DNA from: Vibrio sinus
Lineage (GTDB): Bacteria; Pseudomonadota; Gammaproteobacteria; Enterobacterales; Vibrionaceae
Assembly (NCBI RefSeq): GCF_023634645.1
Contig: NZ_JAMKMR010000002.1
Coordinates: 186,001 to 250,000 of the forward strand
Length of the DNA stretch: 64,000 nt
Reading direction: 5' to 3'
The notes under the pieces: generated by a model
Database searches by the model: none
Seen by the model: only the letters and a program-made list of their open reading frames with translations
What the model was told of the DNA's origin: nothing
Part shown: one piece after another, positions 49,403-59,404 of the stretch
Numbering within the stretch: the stretch's first letter is position 1
Layout: every line of letters starts with the position of its first letter
Position numbers and translations under genes: made by a program

Positions 49403-52225
49403 TCACTCTAACATAGGTTTTAAGAACCGAGCGGTATGTGAGCCTTTGACATTCATAACTGCTTCGGGAGTGCCTTGGGCAATGATTTCTCCTCCTCCTT
49501 GTCCGCCTTCAGGGCCTAAATCGACAATCCAGTCGGCCGTTTTTATGACATCCAAGTTATGCTCAATGACCACCACAGTATTGCCATGATCGCGTAAGCG
49601 ATGTAACACAGTGAGCAGCTGTTGGATGTCGTGAAAGTGTAGGCCTGTTGTTGGTTCATCAAGGATATACAGGGTTTTGCCTGTATCTCGCTTAGATAAT
49701 TCACGCGCGAGCTTAACCCTTTGTGCTTCACCGCCAGATAAGGTTGTTGCTGCCTGACCAAGTCGAATATAGGAGAGGCCAACATCCATTAATGTTTGCA
49801 GTTTTCGCGCAATAACAGGCACGGGATCAAAGAACTTGCGTGCATCTTCCACCGTCATCTGCAAAACTTCATCAATGGATTTTCCTTTGTATTTGACTTC
49901 AAGGGTTTCACGATTGTATCGCTTGCCCTTACAAGAGTCGCAAGCGACATAGACATCGGGTAGGAAATGCATTTCTACCTTAATGACACCATCACCCTGG
50001 CAGGCTTCGCAGCGGCCGCCACGCACGTTAAAGCTGAACCGGCCGGGCTTATAGCCTCGAGAGCGAGACTCCTGCGTGCCAGCAAATAGCTCACGTATGG
50101 GGGTGAAAATACCCGTGTAGGTGGCTGGGTTAGAGCGAGGTGTTCGACCAATTGGGCTTTGATCAATGTCGATCACTTTGTCGAAGTGTTCAAGGCCTTT
50201 AATCTGCTGGTAAGGAGAAGGGGTTTCTGTGGTTGCACCATTGAGCTGAGTGTGAGCTATTTTATAAAAGGTGTCGTTAATTAAGGTGGATTTGCCAGAG
50301 CCAGATACCCCAGTAACACAAGTAAATAGGCCAACGGGCAGTGTTAAACTGACGTTTTTCAAATTATTGCCACTGGCACCAACAAGCTCGACAACCTTTT
50401 TCTTATCGATTGGCGTTCGTTGCTTAGGGATTGATATTTCTTTCTCGCCACCTAAGTAGTGACCAGTGAGAGAGTCGGGGGTTGCAATAATATCGTCTAC
50501 CTTGCCTTGGGCGATGACTTCGCCGCCGTGGACCCCGGCACCAGGGCCAATATCGATGACATGATCGGCCGCTCTTATGGCGTCTTCATCATGTTCCACA
50601 ACCAGAACGGTATTACCGAGATCGCGCAGATGAATCAGAGTTTGTAGCAGGCGCTCATTATCGCGCTGATGTAAGCCGATAGAAGGCTCATCAAGTACGT
50701 ACATTACGCCGACAAGCCCAGCGCCAATTTGGCTGGCCAGTCGAATCCGCTGTGCTTCGCCACCCGATAAGGTTTCTGCGCTGCGTGATAGATTTAAATA
50801 ATTAAGGCCAACATTGACTAAAAAGTGCAGGCGATCATTGATTTCCTTCATGACCTTTTCTGCAATTTGGGCGCGCTGACCTTGTAGAGTTAAGTCCTTG
50901 AAAAAGGCTAGCGCTTCAGCAATGCTTAGTTCGACTATATCAGGTAGGGTCGTGTCTTGAATGAAGACATTTCTTGCCTCCAGTCTAAGTCTAGAGCCGT
51001 TACAGCTTGAACAGGTTTTGGTTGAGATGTATTTCACTAAATCTTCTCTAACGGAGTTTGATTCAGTGTCTCGGTAGCGCCTTTCTAGGGTATTAAGTAT
51101 GCCTTCAAAGGGGTGTTTTTTCAGTCTCACATCACCACGGTCATTGACGTATTTAAATTCAACATCGGTACGACCTGAGCCAGTTAATAACACCTGCTGG
51201 ATTTTTTTTGGCAGCTTTTTAAAGGGTGCATTGATATCAAAGCCATAATGCTCGGCAAGCGACTTGAGCATCTGGAAATAATAGTAATTTTTCTTGTCCC
51301 AGCCTCGAATAGCGCCATCAGCCAAACTTAAACTTTCATCTTGTATGACTCGTTCCGGGTCAAAATATTGCTGAACACCTAGGCCATCACATGTAGAACA
51401 TGCCCCTGCTGGGTTGTTGAAAGAAAATAGTCTTGGCTCGAGCTCTTGCATGCTATAGCCGCAATGTGAGCAAGCAAAGTTGGCAGAAAATACAATTTCT
51501 TCGCCGTCGCCATCCATTGGGCTGACAACCGCGATGCCCCCAGAAAGCTCTAATGCGGTTTCGAAAGACTCAGCTAATCTTTGTTGCAAGTCAGAACGAA
51601 TTTTAAATCGGTCAACCACTACTTCGATGGTGTGCTTTTTATGTAGCTCTAGAGTAGGAGGATCAGATAAATCGCAAATCTCACCATCAATTCTTGCGCG
51701 AATGAATCCCTGCGCTGAAAGGTTTTCAAGGGTTTTTACGTGTTCGCCTTTGCGCTCTTTTACGATTGGCGCTAGCAGCATCATCTTGGCTCCCTCAGGG
51801 CAAGATAGAACACTATCGACCATTTGAGTAATGGTTTGGGCGGCAAGAGGGGTATGGTGATCTGGGCACCTAGGCTCACCGACACGAGCATAAAGCAAAC
51901 GCAGGTAATCGTATATCTCTGTAATAGTGCCCACTGTCGATCTTGGGTTATGTGAGGTAGATTTCTGCTCAATGGAAATGGCTGGAGAGAGCCCTTCAAT
52001 ATGATCGACATCGGGCTTTTCCATTAAAGATAGAAACTGTCTTGCATAGGCAGATAGCGACTCGACATAGCGTCTTTGGCCCTCGGCATACAAGGTGTCA
52101 AAGGCAAGGGAGGATTTTCCTGAACCAGAAAGTCCTGTAATAACAATAAGTTTGTCTCTTGGGATGGTGAGACTGATGTTTTTGAGGTTGTGAGTTCGAG
52201 CCCCTCTAACTTCAATTTTGTCCAT
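49403..52225 (-). CDS. uvrA: UvrABC excinuclease subunit A
   Basis: DNA-damage recognition ATPase of nucleotide excision repair. 940 residues from the ATG at 52225 ([15 protein letters not shown]...), the exact E. coli length; an open frame of 11 more codons upstream is rejected. Two ABC modules: Walker [10 protein letters not shown] (31-39) and [11 protein letters not shown] (about 640), signature LSGGEAQR twice, and zinc CxxC pairs ([28 protein letters not shown]). A LexA box lies upstream, so SOS control is expected. Confidence 0.98.
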   Translation of the reverse strand: MDKIEVRGARTHNLKNISLTIPRDKLIVITGLSGSGKSSLAFDTLYAEGQRRYVESLSAYARQFLSLMEKPDVDHIEGLSPAISIEQKSTSHNPRSTVGTITEIYDYLRLLYARVGEPRCPDHHTPLAAQTITQMVDSVLSCPEGAKMMLLAPIVKERKGEHVKTLENLSAQGFIRARIDGEICDLSDPPTLELHKKHTIEVVVDRFKIRSDLQQRLAESFETALELSGGIAVVSPMDGDGEEIVFSANFACSHCGYSMQELEPRLFSFNNPAGACSTCDGLGVQQYFDPERVIQDESLSLADGAIRGWDKKNYYYFQMLKSLAEHYGFDINAPFKKLPKKIQQVLLTGSGRTDVEFKYVNDRGDVRLKKHPFEGILNTLERRYRDTESNSVREDLVKYISTKTCSSCNGSRLRLEARNVFIQDTTLPDIVELSIAEALAFFKDLTLQGQRAQIAEKVMKEINDRLHFLVNVGLNYLNLSRSAETLSGGEAQRIRLASQIGAGLVGVMYVLDEPSIGLHQRDNERLLQTLIHLRDLGNTVLVVEHDEDAIRAADHVIDIGPGAGVHGGEVIAQGKVDDIIATPDSLTGHYLGGEKEISIPKQRTPIDKKKVVELVGASGNNLKNVSLTLPVGLFTCVTGVSGSGKSTLINDTFYKIAHTQLNGATTETPSPYQQIKGLEHFDKVIDIDQSPIGRTPRSNPATYTGIFTPIRELFAGTQESRSRGYKPGRFSFNVRGGRCEACQGDGVIKVEMHFLPDVYVACDSCKGKRYNRETLEVKYKGKSIDEVLQMTVEDARKFFDPVPVIARKLQTLMDVGLSYIRLGQAATTLSGGEAQRVKLARELSKRDTGKTLYILDEPTTGLHFHDIQQLLTVLHRLRDHGNTVVVIEHNLDVIKTADWIVDLGPEGGQGGGEIIAQGTPEAVMNVKGSHTARFLKPMLE

Positions 52226-52233
52226 GTTGACTG

Positions 52234-52271
52234 CTCTATGTAATACCGAGTTAATCAAGTATTACATAGAG
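52234..52271. repeat. Inverted repeat with 13-base arms in the uvrA 5' region
   Basis: CTCTATGTAATAC (52234-52246) and GTATTACATAGAG (52259-52271) are perfect complements separated by 12 bases. In the uvrA transcript the hairpin ends 8 bases before the start codon, where the ribosome-binding site should be. Confidence 0.85.
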
Positions 52272-52295
52272 TGAACAGTGTGCCAATTAAATTTG

Positions 52296-52311
52296 CTGTA
52301 TAAATAAACAG
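52296..52311. promoter_or_regulatory. LexA (SOS) box upstream of uvrA
   Basis: CTGTATAAATAAACAG matches the gammaproteobacterial LexA consensus CTG-N10-CAG, including the favoured TATA-like centre. It lies 71 bases before the uvrA start codon and 29 bases after galU. Confidence 0.88.
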
Positions 52312-52340
52312 TATTTTGTTGCCGGGTGTAATGGCGAACG

Positions 52341-53213
52341 TTAGCTCTCTTTCTGAGTTGATTGCTTGCCGAGCTCTGATGCCACTTTGTCTTTAAGGTA
52401 CAAATTTTCGTAGCAAAAGTTAGTGGCCTCGATATAGCCTTCCACGCTACCGCAATCAAACCTCTGCCCTTTAAATTTATAAGCAAGAACACATCCCGCT
52501 TTGGCTTGTTTAAGCAGAGCGTCGGTGATTTGAATTTCACCACCTTTTCCTGGCTCAGTTTGTTCAATTAGCTCGAAGATATCGGGGGTTAGGATGTATC
52601 GGCCAATAATAGCCAAGTTGCTTGGGGCTGTGCCTGGCTCTGGTTTTTCTACCATATCGTCAACGCGGTATAAGCCATCTTTGATCATTTCTCCTTCAAC
52701 GATGCCATATTTATGCGTTTCGTTGTCTGGAACTTCTTGGACGGCTACAATTGAGCAGCGAAATTGTTTGTATAGTGCCACCATTTGTGCCAATACGCCT
52801 TGCTGTTTATTGACGCATAAATCGTCAGCGAGTACTACAGCAAATGGTTCATCACCGACCAGCTCACGGCCAGTCAAGATAGCATGACCTAAGCCTTTCA
52901 TTTCGCGTTGGCGGATATAGGTAAAGTTAGCGGTTTCGATAATTTTACGTATGTCGACTAACAACTCTTCTTTATTGGTGCCAAGAATTTGGTGTTCCAA
53001 TTCATAGTTCATATCGAAATGATCCATGATGGAGTGTTTGCCTCGTCCAGTGACGATACACATGCCATCAATACCAGCTTGGATTGCCTCTTCGACGCCG
53101 TACTCAATCAAGGGTTTGTTGACAACAGGCATCATCTCTTTAGGCATAGATTTGGTTGCAGGCAAAAACCGAGTTCCGTAGCCAGCTGCAGGGAAAAGGC
53201 ACTTCTTAATCAT
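52341..53213 (-). CDS. galU: UTP-glucose-1-phosphate uridylyltransferase
   Basis: Makes UDP-glucose for LPS core, capsule and galactose metabolism. 290 residues with the nucleotidyltransferase start FPAAGYGTRFLPATKSMPKEM (7-27) and VVLADDLCV (about 124-132). Followed on the same strand by the SOS-controlled uvrA; no terminator is evident between them, so read-through is possible. Confidence 0.97.
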   Translation of the reverse strand: MIKKCLFPAAGYGTRFLPATKSMPKEMMPVVNKPLIEYGVEEAIQAGIDGMCIVTGRGKHSIMDHFDMNYELEHQILGTNKEELLVDIRKIIETANFTYIRQREMKGLGHAILTGRELVGDEPFAVVLADDLCVNKQQGVLAQMVALYKQFRCSIVAVQEVPDNETHKYGIVEGEMIKDGLYRVDDMVEKPEPGTAPSNLAIIGRYILTPDIFELIEQTEPGKGGEIQITDALLKQAKAGCVLAYKFKGQRFDCGSVEGYIEATNFCYENLYLKDKVASELGKQSTQKES

Positions 53214-53313
53214 TATCAGTCTACTAATTGGGTTGCAAATTTTCAGCGTACCATAACATGTTTGCTTCCTTGCGTCATAATTCCATGTTGTGCTTATTTC
53301 TATTGCTAGAAGC

Positions 53314-53964
53314 CTATTGACTGACTAAGTTTCGGTTCGCCCAAGCAATCGCTTGAACTCGGTTCTTTACCGCCAGTTTTTTAAAAATCTGATACAAGTG
53401 AGATTTGACGGTAAATTCACTGATATAGTGAGCTTCGGCGATTTTTGAGTTCGATGCACCGGTTTGTAGGCTTTTAAGAATTTGGACCTCTCGGCTGGTA
53501 AGTTCAACACTAATACTGGTGGGAAAATGGCTGACTATATGTCGATAGTAGTGCAGCAATTGGCACATAACATAGTGAGGTAAGCAGTTTTTACCATTGA
53601 CGATTTGCTTGAAATCCTCAGCAATATCTTTGGTGTTATCGTCTCGATAGTAGAGCCCTTTTAGATTGCCCATTGTGATGATTTCCTCAGTTTCTAAGCG
53701 TTTATCAACGTTGAAAATGATGGTTTCAAATCGATTGGAAGCGATTGGTAAGCGAATTATTTTTGTCATTATCTCTTGGCAATGTCGATAATCGATCAAT
53801 AAAATTTTGTGTGGGTGTAGGGGAGAAGCGACAAGCAAGTCTTCAACTTCTATTTTTGGTATGGTTCTACGATAAGCTTTTTCTAGTTTATCTAAATATG
53901 AGCATTGTGAGGTGTTGTCTAAACATAGTGCGTAGATAGTTCTTGAATAATCAATTTTTTTCAT
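53314..53964 (-). CDS. qstR: LuxR-type transcriptional regulator QstR
   Basis: 216 residues from the ATG at 53964; 26 further upstream codons are open but lack the family start. The C-terminal LuxR-type helix-turn-helix is LTSREVQILKSLQTGASNSKI continuing to AIAWA (155-209); the N-terminal domain is degenerate receiver-like, as in VpsT/CsgD. In V. cholerae QstR links quorum sensing and TfoX to natural competence and sits between galU and ssb, the same location as here. I rely on position and domain layout for the name. Confidence 0.82.
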   Translation of the reverse strand: MKKIDYSRTIYALCLDNTSQCSYLDKLEKAYRRTIPKIEVEDLLVASPLHPHKILLIDYRHCQEIMTKIIRLPIASNRFETIIFNVDKRLETEEIITMGNLKGLYYRDDNTKDIAEDFKQIVNGKNCLPHYVMCQLLHYYRHIVSHFPTSISVELTSREVQILKSLQTGASNSKIAEAHYISEFTVKSHLYQIFKKLAVKNRVQAIAWANRNLVSQ

Positions 53965-54181
53965 AGCAATCCCAGCCAATACAATCATAAACAAAGTTAA
54001 TAGTCTGGTGGATTTATTCCATTGGGGCGAGTTGGAAAACAAGAAAATGCGTCTAGTTTCTTAGGCTTAAGAAAACGTCAAATCAATCAATGGTGCAGAT
54101 TAACGATCTGCTTCTAAGATTTGTTATTGAGGTCTGCACAATGGCCTATTTTTGCGATATCTAAGACGAAACGATCAAGAT

Positions 54182-54209
54182 TTGTCGTTGTCGCAAAGCA
54201 TGCTATCCT
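54182..54209 (+). promoter_or_regulatory. Probable ssb promoter
   Basis: TTGTCG (54182-54187), 16-bp spacer, TATCCT (54204-54209), about 45 bases before ssb. No LexA box is seen in the qstR-ssb gap, unlike the uvrA-ssb region of E. coli, where the two genes are divergent and share SOS control. Confidence 0.5.
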
Positions 54210-54253
54210 ATTATGTTGTTTAACAGCCTTTAGAAATTTAGACGGAGCAAAAC

Positions 54254-54790
54254 ATGGCAAGCCGTGGAGTAAATAAAGTAATCTTGGTGGGTAACCTAGG
54301 CAATGACCCAGAAATTCGATACATGCCAAATGGTGGCGCTGTGGCAAACATCACTATCGCAACGTCTGAATCATGGCGTGACAAAGCAACAGGTGAACAG
54401 CGTGAGAAGACAGAGTGGCACCGTGTTGCATTGTTTGGCAAGCTTGCTGAAGTCGCAGGTGAATACCTACGTAAAGGCTCTCAAGTATACATCGAAGGAC
54501 AGCTACAAACACGTAAGTGGCAGGACCAAAATGGTCAAGATCGCTATACAACGGAAGTGGTCGTGCAAGGATTTAATGGCGTGATGCAAATGTTGGGTGG
54601 CCGAGCACAAGGTGGCGCACCAGCAGGCCAACCTATGGGGCAAGCACAAGGTGGTTGGGGTCAGCCACAACAACCAGCACCCGCTATGCAAGCGCAGCAA
54701 CCTTCTGCGCCGACGCAACAAGCACCTAAGCCAACTCAGCCTCAATACAATGAGCCACCAATGGACTTTGATGACGACATCCCATTCTAA
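54254..54790 (+). CDS. ssb: Single-stranded DNA-binding protein
   Basis: 178 residues, the E. coli length. OB fold in residues 1-112 ([21 protein letters not shown] near the start), then a Gln/Gly/Pro-rich linker and the acidic tail MDFDDDIPF that recruits repair and replication partners. Terminator follows directly. Confidence 0.98.
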   Translation: MASRGVNKVILVGNLGNDPEIRYMPNGGAVANITIATSESWRDKATGEQREKTEWHRVALFGKLAEVAGEYLRKGSQVYIEGQLQTRKWQDQNGQDRYTTEVVVQGFNGVMQMLGGRAQGGAPAGQPMGQAQGGWGQPQQPAPAMQAQQPSAPTQQAPKPTQPQYNEPPMDFDDDIPF

Positions 54791-54806
54791 TGATTCCATT
54801 TATAAG

Positions 54807-54828
54807 AGCCGCAGGATTGCGGCTTTTT
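54807..54828 (+). terminator. Intrinsic terminator of ssb
   Basis: AGCCGCA (54807-54813) and TGCGGCT (54818-54824) with a 4-base loop and TTTT. Confidence 0.92.
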
Positions 54829-54960
54829 AGTTCTTAGAAAGGAAAGTGAGTCGGCTATAGACAAACACACCATTAACAAAGACAATATTGACTTGTTTGT
54901 GAAATAGCAAAGCAAAACTATTACCTCAATGACATTTCAGGAAACGGAATTCTATAGTTT

Positions 54961-56970
54961 ATGAGGCGTACTCCTACCTTAAAACTCAGTGCTCGCTTGG
55001 TTGCGTTCGTGACCATCATAGTTGTCAGCGCCATGTTTATTATATTCATCGGCGGCTCTTTGTCGTTTAAACGTATCGGCCAGGAGTATCAGAACCACTA
55101 CCTTTACGGTATTGTTGAGGTGGTAGATAAAGAACTACAACAGCCTAACTCGGTCAAGTCCTTTCGCACTTGGATGCCTAAACTGCTCCATGCTGCTGAT
55201 GTTGTAGACATGAGTTTGTCTAACAATCAAGGTGTGGTGTACCAATTCGTCAACAAGTCTTCTCATACCAACCCAGCTTTTTTATACGAAAAATCTTATC
55301 AACTGACGCTCAATCCTAGCTATAAAATGTCGTTTAAGGCGATACCACCTTACTTAGGTTATGGCTATTCAATTGGGGCATTGTCTTCAATTACTATCGC
55401 CGTCGCTTTAGTACTGTTCTGCCTGGTTCGTGGGGTTCGGTGGTTAAAATCTCAGCTTTATGGTTGTGAGTTGTTAGAGGAGCGAGGACGAATGATTCTC
55501 GCCGGACGAGTGGAAGAATACGCCAAAGGGGATTTTCGTGAATGGCCGTTTACCGCCAGTGAAGCACTAGATACTCTGATTGAAGAGTTGCAAGATGCGC
55601 GGCAAGAGCGAAGCCGCTTTGATACCTTCATACGCAGTCAAACCTTTCTCGATCAACTGACTGGCACTGCCAATAGAGTCCTGTTTGACAGCAAATTGGA
55701 ATCTGCGCTTTCTGAAGGAGGGGCTCATGGCGGCGTGATGCTTGTTAGAGTGGAAGATATTGAGCAAGTAAGAGAGGAAAACAGTAAACGCACCGCCGAT
55801 GAATTTATTGTCGAAATAGGAGAAAGGATTTCAAATATTGTCCAGCGGTATCCTGATATTATTTTGTCACGCTATTACTCCTCTGATTTTGCTATATTTG
55901 CCCCGCAACTCACCTCTAAAGACATCTCTTACATAGTACAAAGCTGCTTAAAACAATTACAAAGTATTTCTCCGCCCAGTCCATTAGATAAGGACAATTG
56001 GATACACATTGGTATGACCATGTATCAAGAGGGGGAACATCAAGCTGCCATCATGGACGAAGTGGAGTCGGCGTTAAGAAATGCCCAAGTTCAGCAAATT
56101 AACACATGGAATAGGTACGACAAACCTGCTCGATTTGATCACGAGCGAGGTAATGTTCGTTGGCGCAGTTTGTTTGATCAATCTATCGCTCCCAATGAGC
56201 TGTACTTATTTGAGCAAGCGTGTTTTATGCATAATGCTCAACATGAAATGATGGCGATACATAATGAACTGTTTGTCAGAATTAATGATCCAGAAAGAGG
56301 GGTGTTAAAAGCGTCAAAATATAATGCCGCATTAGAAGCGGTGGGGTATGAAAGCCGTCTAGATAAAGCTGCGCTACATATTATCTTTCAGTACATCAAA
56401 GCATCATATTCTCCTTTAAAGCTTTATTCTATCAACATGCACGTCACTCCTTTTGCAGATAAGAGCCACTTCAAGTGGTTTAGGGATGAATTATTGCAAC
56501 TGCCCTCGATGTATCGAAAACGACTGACGTTTGAATTTGCCGAAGCGAGACTGGTTGAACACTTGGACTATATGAGACCTGTGATCAAAATGCTGTCTGG
56601 GTTTGGCTTCCGAGTTTGTGTGGATCAAGCGGGACGCTCTGTGGTCAGCACACACTATTTGAAAGATCTGAATATTGATTACTTGAAATTGCATCGAAGT
56701 TTGGTAAAACAAATTGATCAACGGCACGAAAATCGCCTGTTTGTGCGGAGTTTAGTGGGCGCGTGTGCAAGTATAGAGACCAAGGTTATTGCCGTTGGTG
56801 TTGACTCTAAGCAAGAACGAAATACGTTAAAAGAGTTGGGTGTAAATGGCATGCAAGGACGCTATTTACAACCAGAGAAACAAGTATACCCAACTGAAAA
56901 AAAACTAAAAACTCAGCCAATACCATCTATGGTTAAAATAGGGCGAAGAAATCGCTGGCGAAAAAAGTAA
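54961..56970 (+). CDS. mshH: MshH, CsrD-like protein with degenerate GGDEF and EAL domains
   Basis: 669 residues. TM1 at 13-36, periplasmic region, TM2 at 138-158, then a GGDEF-like domain whose signature reads YYSSDF (305-310) and an EAL-like domain where EAL reads ELF (HNELFVR, 434-440). Neither catalytic motif is kept, so diguanylate cyclase or phosphodiesterase activity is not expected. E. coli CsrD, the homologue, controls RNase E decay of CsrB/CsrC; V. cholerae MshH is the first gene of the MSHA cluster. Separated from mshI by 12 bases. Confidence 0.93.
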   Translation: MRRTPTLKLSARLVAFVTIIVVSAMFIIFIGGSLSFKRIGQEYQNHYLYGIVEVVDKELQQPNSVKSFRTWMPKLLHAADVVDMSLSNNQGVVYQFVNKSSHTNPAFLYEKSYQLTLNPSYKMSFKAIPPYLGYGYSIGALSSITIAVALVLFCLVRGVRWLKSQLYGCELLEERGRMILAGRVEEYAKGDFREWPFTASEALDTLIEELQDARQERSRFDTFIRSQTFLDQLTGTANRVLFDSKLESALSEGGAHGGVMLVRVEDIEQVREENSKRTADEFIVEIGERISNIVQRYPDIILSRYYSSDFAIFAPQLTSKDISYIVQSCLKQLQSISPPSPLDKDNWIHIGMTMYQEGEHQAAIMDEVESALRNAQVQQINTWNRYDKPARFDHERGNVRWRSLFDQSIAPNELYLFEQACFMHNAQHEMMAIHNELFVRINDPERGVLKASKYNAALEAVGYESRLDKAALHIIFQYIKASYSPLKLYSINMHVTPFADKSHFKWFRDELLQLPSMYRKRLTFEFAEARLVEHLDYMRPVIKMLSGFGFRVCVDQAGRSVVSTHYLKDLNIDYLKLHRSLVKQIDQRHENRLFVRSLVGACASIETKVIAVGVDSKQERNTLKELGVNGMQGRYLQPEKQVYPTEKKLKTQPIPSMVKIGRRNRWRKK

Positions 56971-56982
56971 GAGCGAGTATCA

Positions 56983-58422
56983 ATGGAATTGACATCACTC
57001 ATCGATAAATTTAAGCCAAAACGTTCCGGGCAATCGCGGGTTTATGCCGTTGTCCAGCCTCATGCCATTTACTTTTCTTCAGACGATTCCTCACTCGATA
57101 TTCCAGACAAACTCTCTATTGGCCAAGGTGAGTGGACTCAACTTTTACAAGACGTATTAGCGAAATTACCCCAAAGCGCTGAATTAGATGTTGTCTTGCA
57201 TCCCGGTTTATATCAAGACTTTCAAATTGATAAGCCCAACTTACCCAAAGAAGAATGGAACAGCGCGTTACCTTTCTTGTTGAAAGATTTAACTAGTGAG
57301 CGCGTATCAGATTTAGTTGCAGACGCATTTGAGTTGCCCAATACCAACAAGCTTCAAGTCTATGTGGTTTCAAAGTCTTTAGTCCTCAATTTGAATCAAA
57401 TAGCGTTGAGCCAAGGCCATGTACTAGACCGAGTACTGATAGAAGATGATATCTGGGGCCTTCTGGCTGGTGAGCTTAATCATTTTCTGCTGTTACAAAG
57501 AAGTGAACAGGGCAGTTATCAATTACGCGCTTACGTTAACAATCGATGCGTGTTTCATCGTACGCTTCGTGGTGTTATCGCCCCTGTATCAGGTCCGGAA
57601 AGTGGCGATTTAGCTCTTGATGGAGCGGCATTAGAATTGCAACGCTCCATTGACTACTTGTCCTCTCAGTTAAAAGGGGCCTCGCTACACCATCTAAAAA
57701 TATCTTGCGATGGGGAAGACAATCTTGCGTTAGCGGATTCTCTTGCTGACAGAGTCAGCGTTAAAGTGTCTTCCCTTGATGATGACAATACAGAAAGTGG
57801 TGTGTTGGTTGTTTCTCAAGCTAATTTGCTTAGAGCAAACTACATCAATCTGTATCCACAGCATTTAAAACCTAAAAAGGAGTATCTGACCTTAGGTTAT
57901 ATGGTGGCGAGCTGGTGCGTTGTTGCTGCGGTGTTGCTATTAGTTAGCGGTTTTTTCCATTATCAAGCTTCTCAACTTGAGCAATCTCTGGCGAGTCATC
58001 AAGCAAAAGCGGCGACACTGTCAAGTCAGCTCTCTCGTTTGCAAGTGCAACTGCAAAAACACCAACCTGCAGCAGAGAAAGTTGCTGCGGTGGCTCGACT
58101 CAAAAATGAAATCCAATCTAAAAAGGATTCATTAAAAGCGGTGGGTGAATATGATGAGTCACAACAGCTAGGCTATTCGGGAGTGATGAAATCGTTAGCT
58201 GAAATTGGCCGCAACGATATTTCACTAAACTCCATCACGATGAATGCCAATTCTCTAGATATCGTCGGGCTGGCTCGAAACGCGCAAGCCATTCCAAGTT
58301 GGATAAATCAGTTTAAAACAGAGCTTAACTTAGTTGGGCGGACGTTTGAAAAGCTGAAAATTAGCCGTAATGAGCAGCAGCTCATTACATTTGAGCTCAA
58401 GTCTAAACAGGGAACAAACTGA
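56983..58422 (+). CDS. mshI: MSHA pilus biogenesis protein MshI
   Basis: 479 residues: an actin-like, GspL/PilM-type cytoplasmic domain (1 to about 300), one membrane helix (about 306-327, VASWCVVAAVLLLVSGFFHY), then a coiled coil (about 330-380) and a PilN-like periplasmic end. It should be the inner-membrane platform that links the MshE ATPase to MshJ. Stop overlaps the mshJ ATG by one base. Confidence 0.9.
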   Translation: MELTSLIDKFKPKRSGQSRVYAVVQPHAIYFSSDDSSLDIPDKLSIGQGEWTQLLQDVLAKLPQSAELDVVLHPGLYQDFQIDKPNLPKEEWNSALPFLLKDLTSERVSDLVADAFELPNTNKLQVYVVSKSLVLNLNQIALSQGHVLDRVLIEDDIWGLLAGELNHFLLLQRSEQGSYQLRAYVNNRCVFHRTLRGVIAPVSGPESGDLALDGAALELQRSIDYLSSQLKGASLHHLKISCDGEDNLALADSLADRVSVKVSSLDDDNTESGVLVVSQANLLRANYINLYPQHLKPKKEYLTLGYMVASWCVVAAVLLLVSGFFHYQASQLEQSLASHQAKAATLSSQLSRLQVQLQKHQPAAEKVAAVARLKNEIQSKKDSLKAVGEYDESQQLGYSGVMKSLAEIGRNDISLNSITMNANSLDIVGLARNAQAIPSWINQFKTELNLVGRTFEKLKISRNEQQLITFELKSKQGTN

Positions 58423-59072
58423 TGGCTCAATTTTGGCAGCAGTTATCTGAAAAATTTGCTCAAATGACGACTCGCGAAAAGCTCATGGTGAGTTTTTGTG
58501 GGCTGGTTGGCGTTTCCCTACTGTTATTTTCAATAGTTTTAGAACCTGCCATAGAATTAGAACAAGCTGCCGATAAGAAAGTAGTTGTAGCTGAAAAGAA
58601 CATTAAAAGCTTAAAAAAAGATATTAAGTTGGCCAAAGCCAAGTTAAAAGGAGATCCAAATCAAGAAATTAATGCCCAGTTGCAGCAACTTTTAAAACAA
58701 AGTCAGCAACTTTCGCAGCAGCTCTCTAAAATTATAGAGAATTTGATTTCGCCGTCGCAAATGTCCCAGCTACTAGAGAAAGTGCTTAGAGGGACAAAAG
58801 GGGTACATTTAGTCTCGATGGAATCGTTAACCGCAGAGCCTATTGGTAAGGATAGTAATGGCGGTCAATACACTGGGTATTATTTACATCCAATTCGGCT
58901 AGAAGTAACGGGAAACTATTTTTCTATTCTCAGTTACCTAGAAGCATTGGAAGCGCTACCCGTCAAATATTATTGGCGAAGCTTTCAGTATTCGGTAGAA
59001 AGCTATCCAAAGGCGAGGCTTGTGATACAAGTGTATACCTTGGGGACAAGGCAGGAGTTTATCGGTGGCTAA
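58422..59072 (+). CDS. mshJ: MSHA pilus biogenesis protein MshJ
   Basis: 216 residues with one N-terminal membrane helix (about 22-40), a coiled coil (45-110, Lys/Gln-rich), and a ferredoxin-like periplasmic domain, the PilO/GspM layout. Overlaps mshI by one base and mshK by eight. Confidence 0.88.
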   Translation: MAQFWQQLSEKFAQMTTREKLMVSFCGLVGVSLLLFSIVLEPAIELEQAADKKVVVAEKNIKSLKKDIKLAKAKLKGDPNQEINAQLQQLLKQSQQLSQQLSKIIENLISPSQMSQLLEKVLRGTKGVHLVSMESLTAEPIGKDSNGGQYTGYYLHPIRLEVTGNYFSILSYLEALEALPVKYYWRSFQYSVESYPKARLVIQVYTLGTRQEFIGG

Positions 59073-59391
59073 ATGGACGTTGGGCTTAGTGTTTCTCAGT
59101 TTATCAGCGACCGTATGGGGAGCAAAAGATCCCACAGCTCCATTGGGTTGGACAGCACCTAAGCCGTCAGGAAAGCAGGCTCAGCAGAAAGCAAAACAGT
59201 TACCAAAGCTACAAGGGATTTTGTGTCAAGAAAGAGGGAAATGTTACGCAACGTTAAATAATACTATTGTTAGGGCCAATGATGTCATTGGACAGTATCG
59301 AGTCAAAAATATTGGTCAAGACTCTGTGACATTAGTGAGCCAAGGAAAGCAGTGGAAACTTAAGTTGTTTCCTTTAAATATAAAGGATTAG
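59065..59391 (+). CDS. mshK: MSHA pilus biogenesis protein MshK
   Basis: 108 residues beginning at a GTG inside the mshJ end. Signal peptide about 1-19 (AKWTLGLVFLSLSATVWGA), then DPTAPLGWTAPKPSGKQ and a short beta domain (CQERGKCYATLNNTIVRANDV), which resemble PilP/GspC proteins that connect the inner platform to the secretin. The role is inferred from fold likeness and gene order. Confidence 0.85.
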   Translation: MAKWTLGLVFLSLSATVWGAKDPTAPLGWTAPKPSGKQAQQKAKQLPKLQGILCQERGKCYATLNNTIVRANDVIGQYRVKNIGQDSVTLVSQGKQWKLKLFPLNIKD

Positions 59392-59404
59392 GGTAATCGC
59401 TTGA

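Noticed and set aside
54043..54253. LexA box in the qstR-ssb gap
   Set aside because: No CTG-N10-CAG of acceptable quality was found, although E. coli ssb has one.
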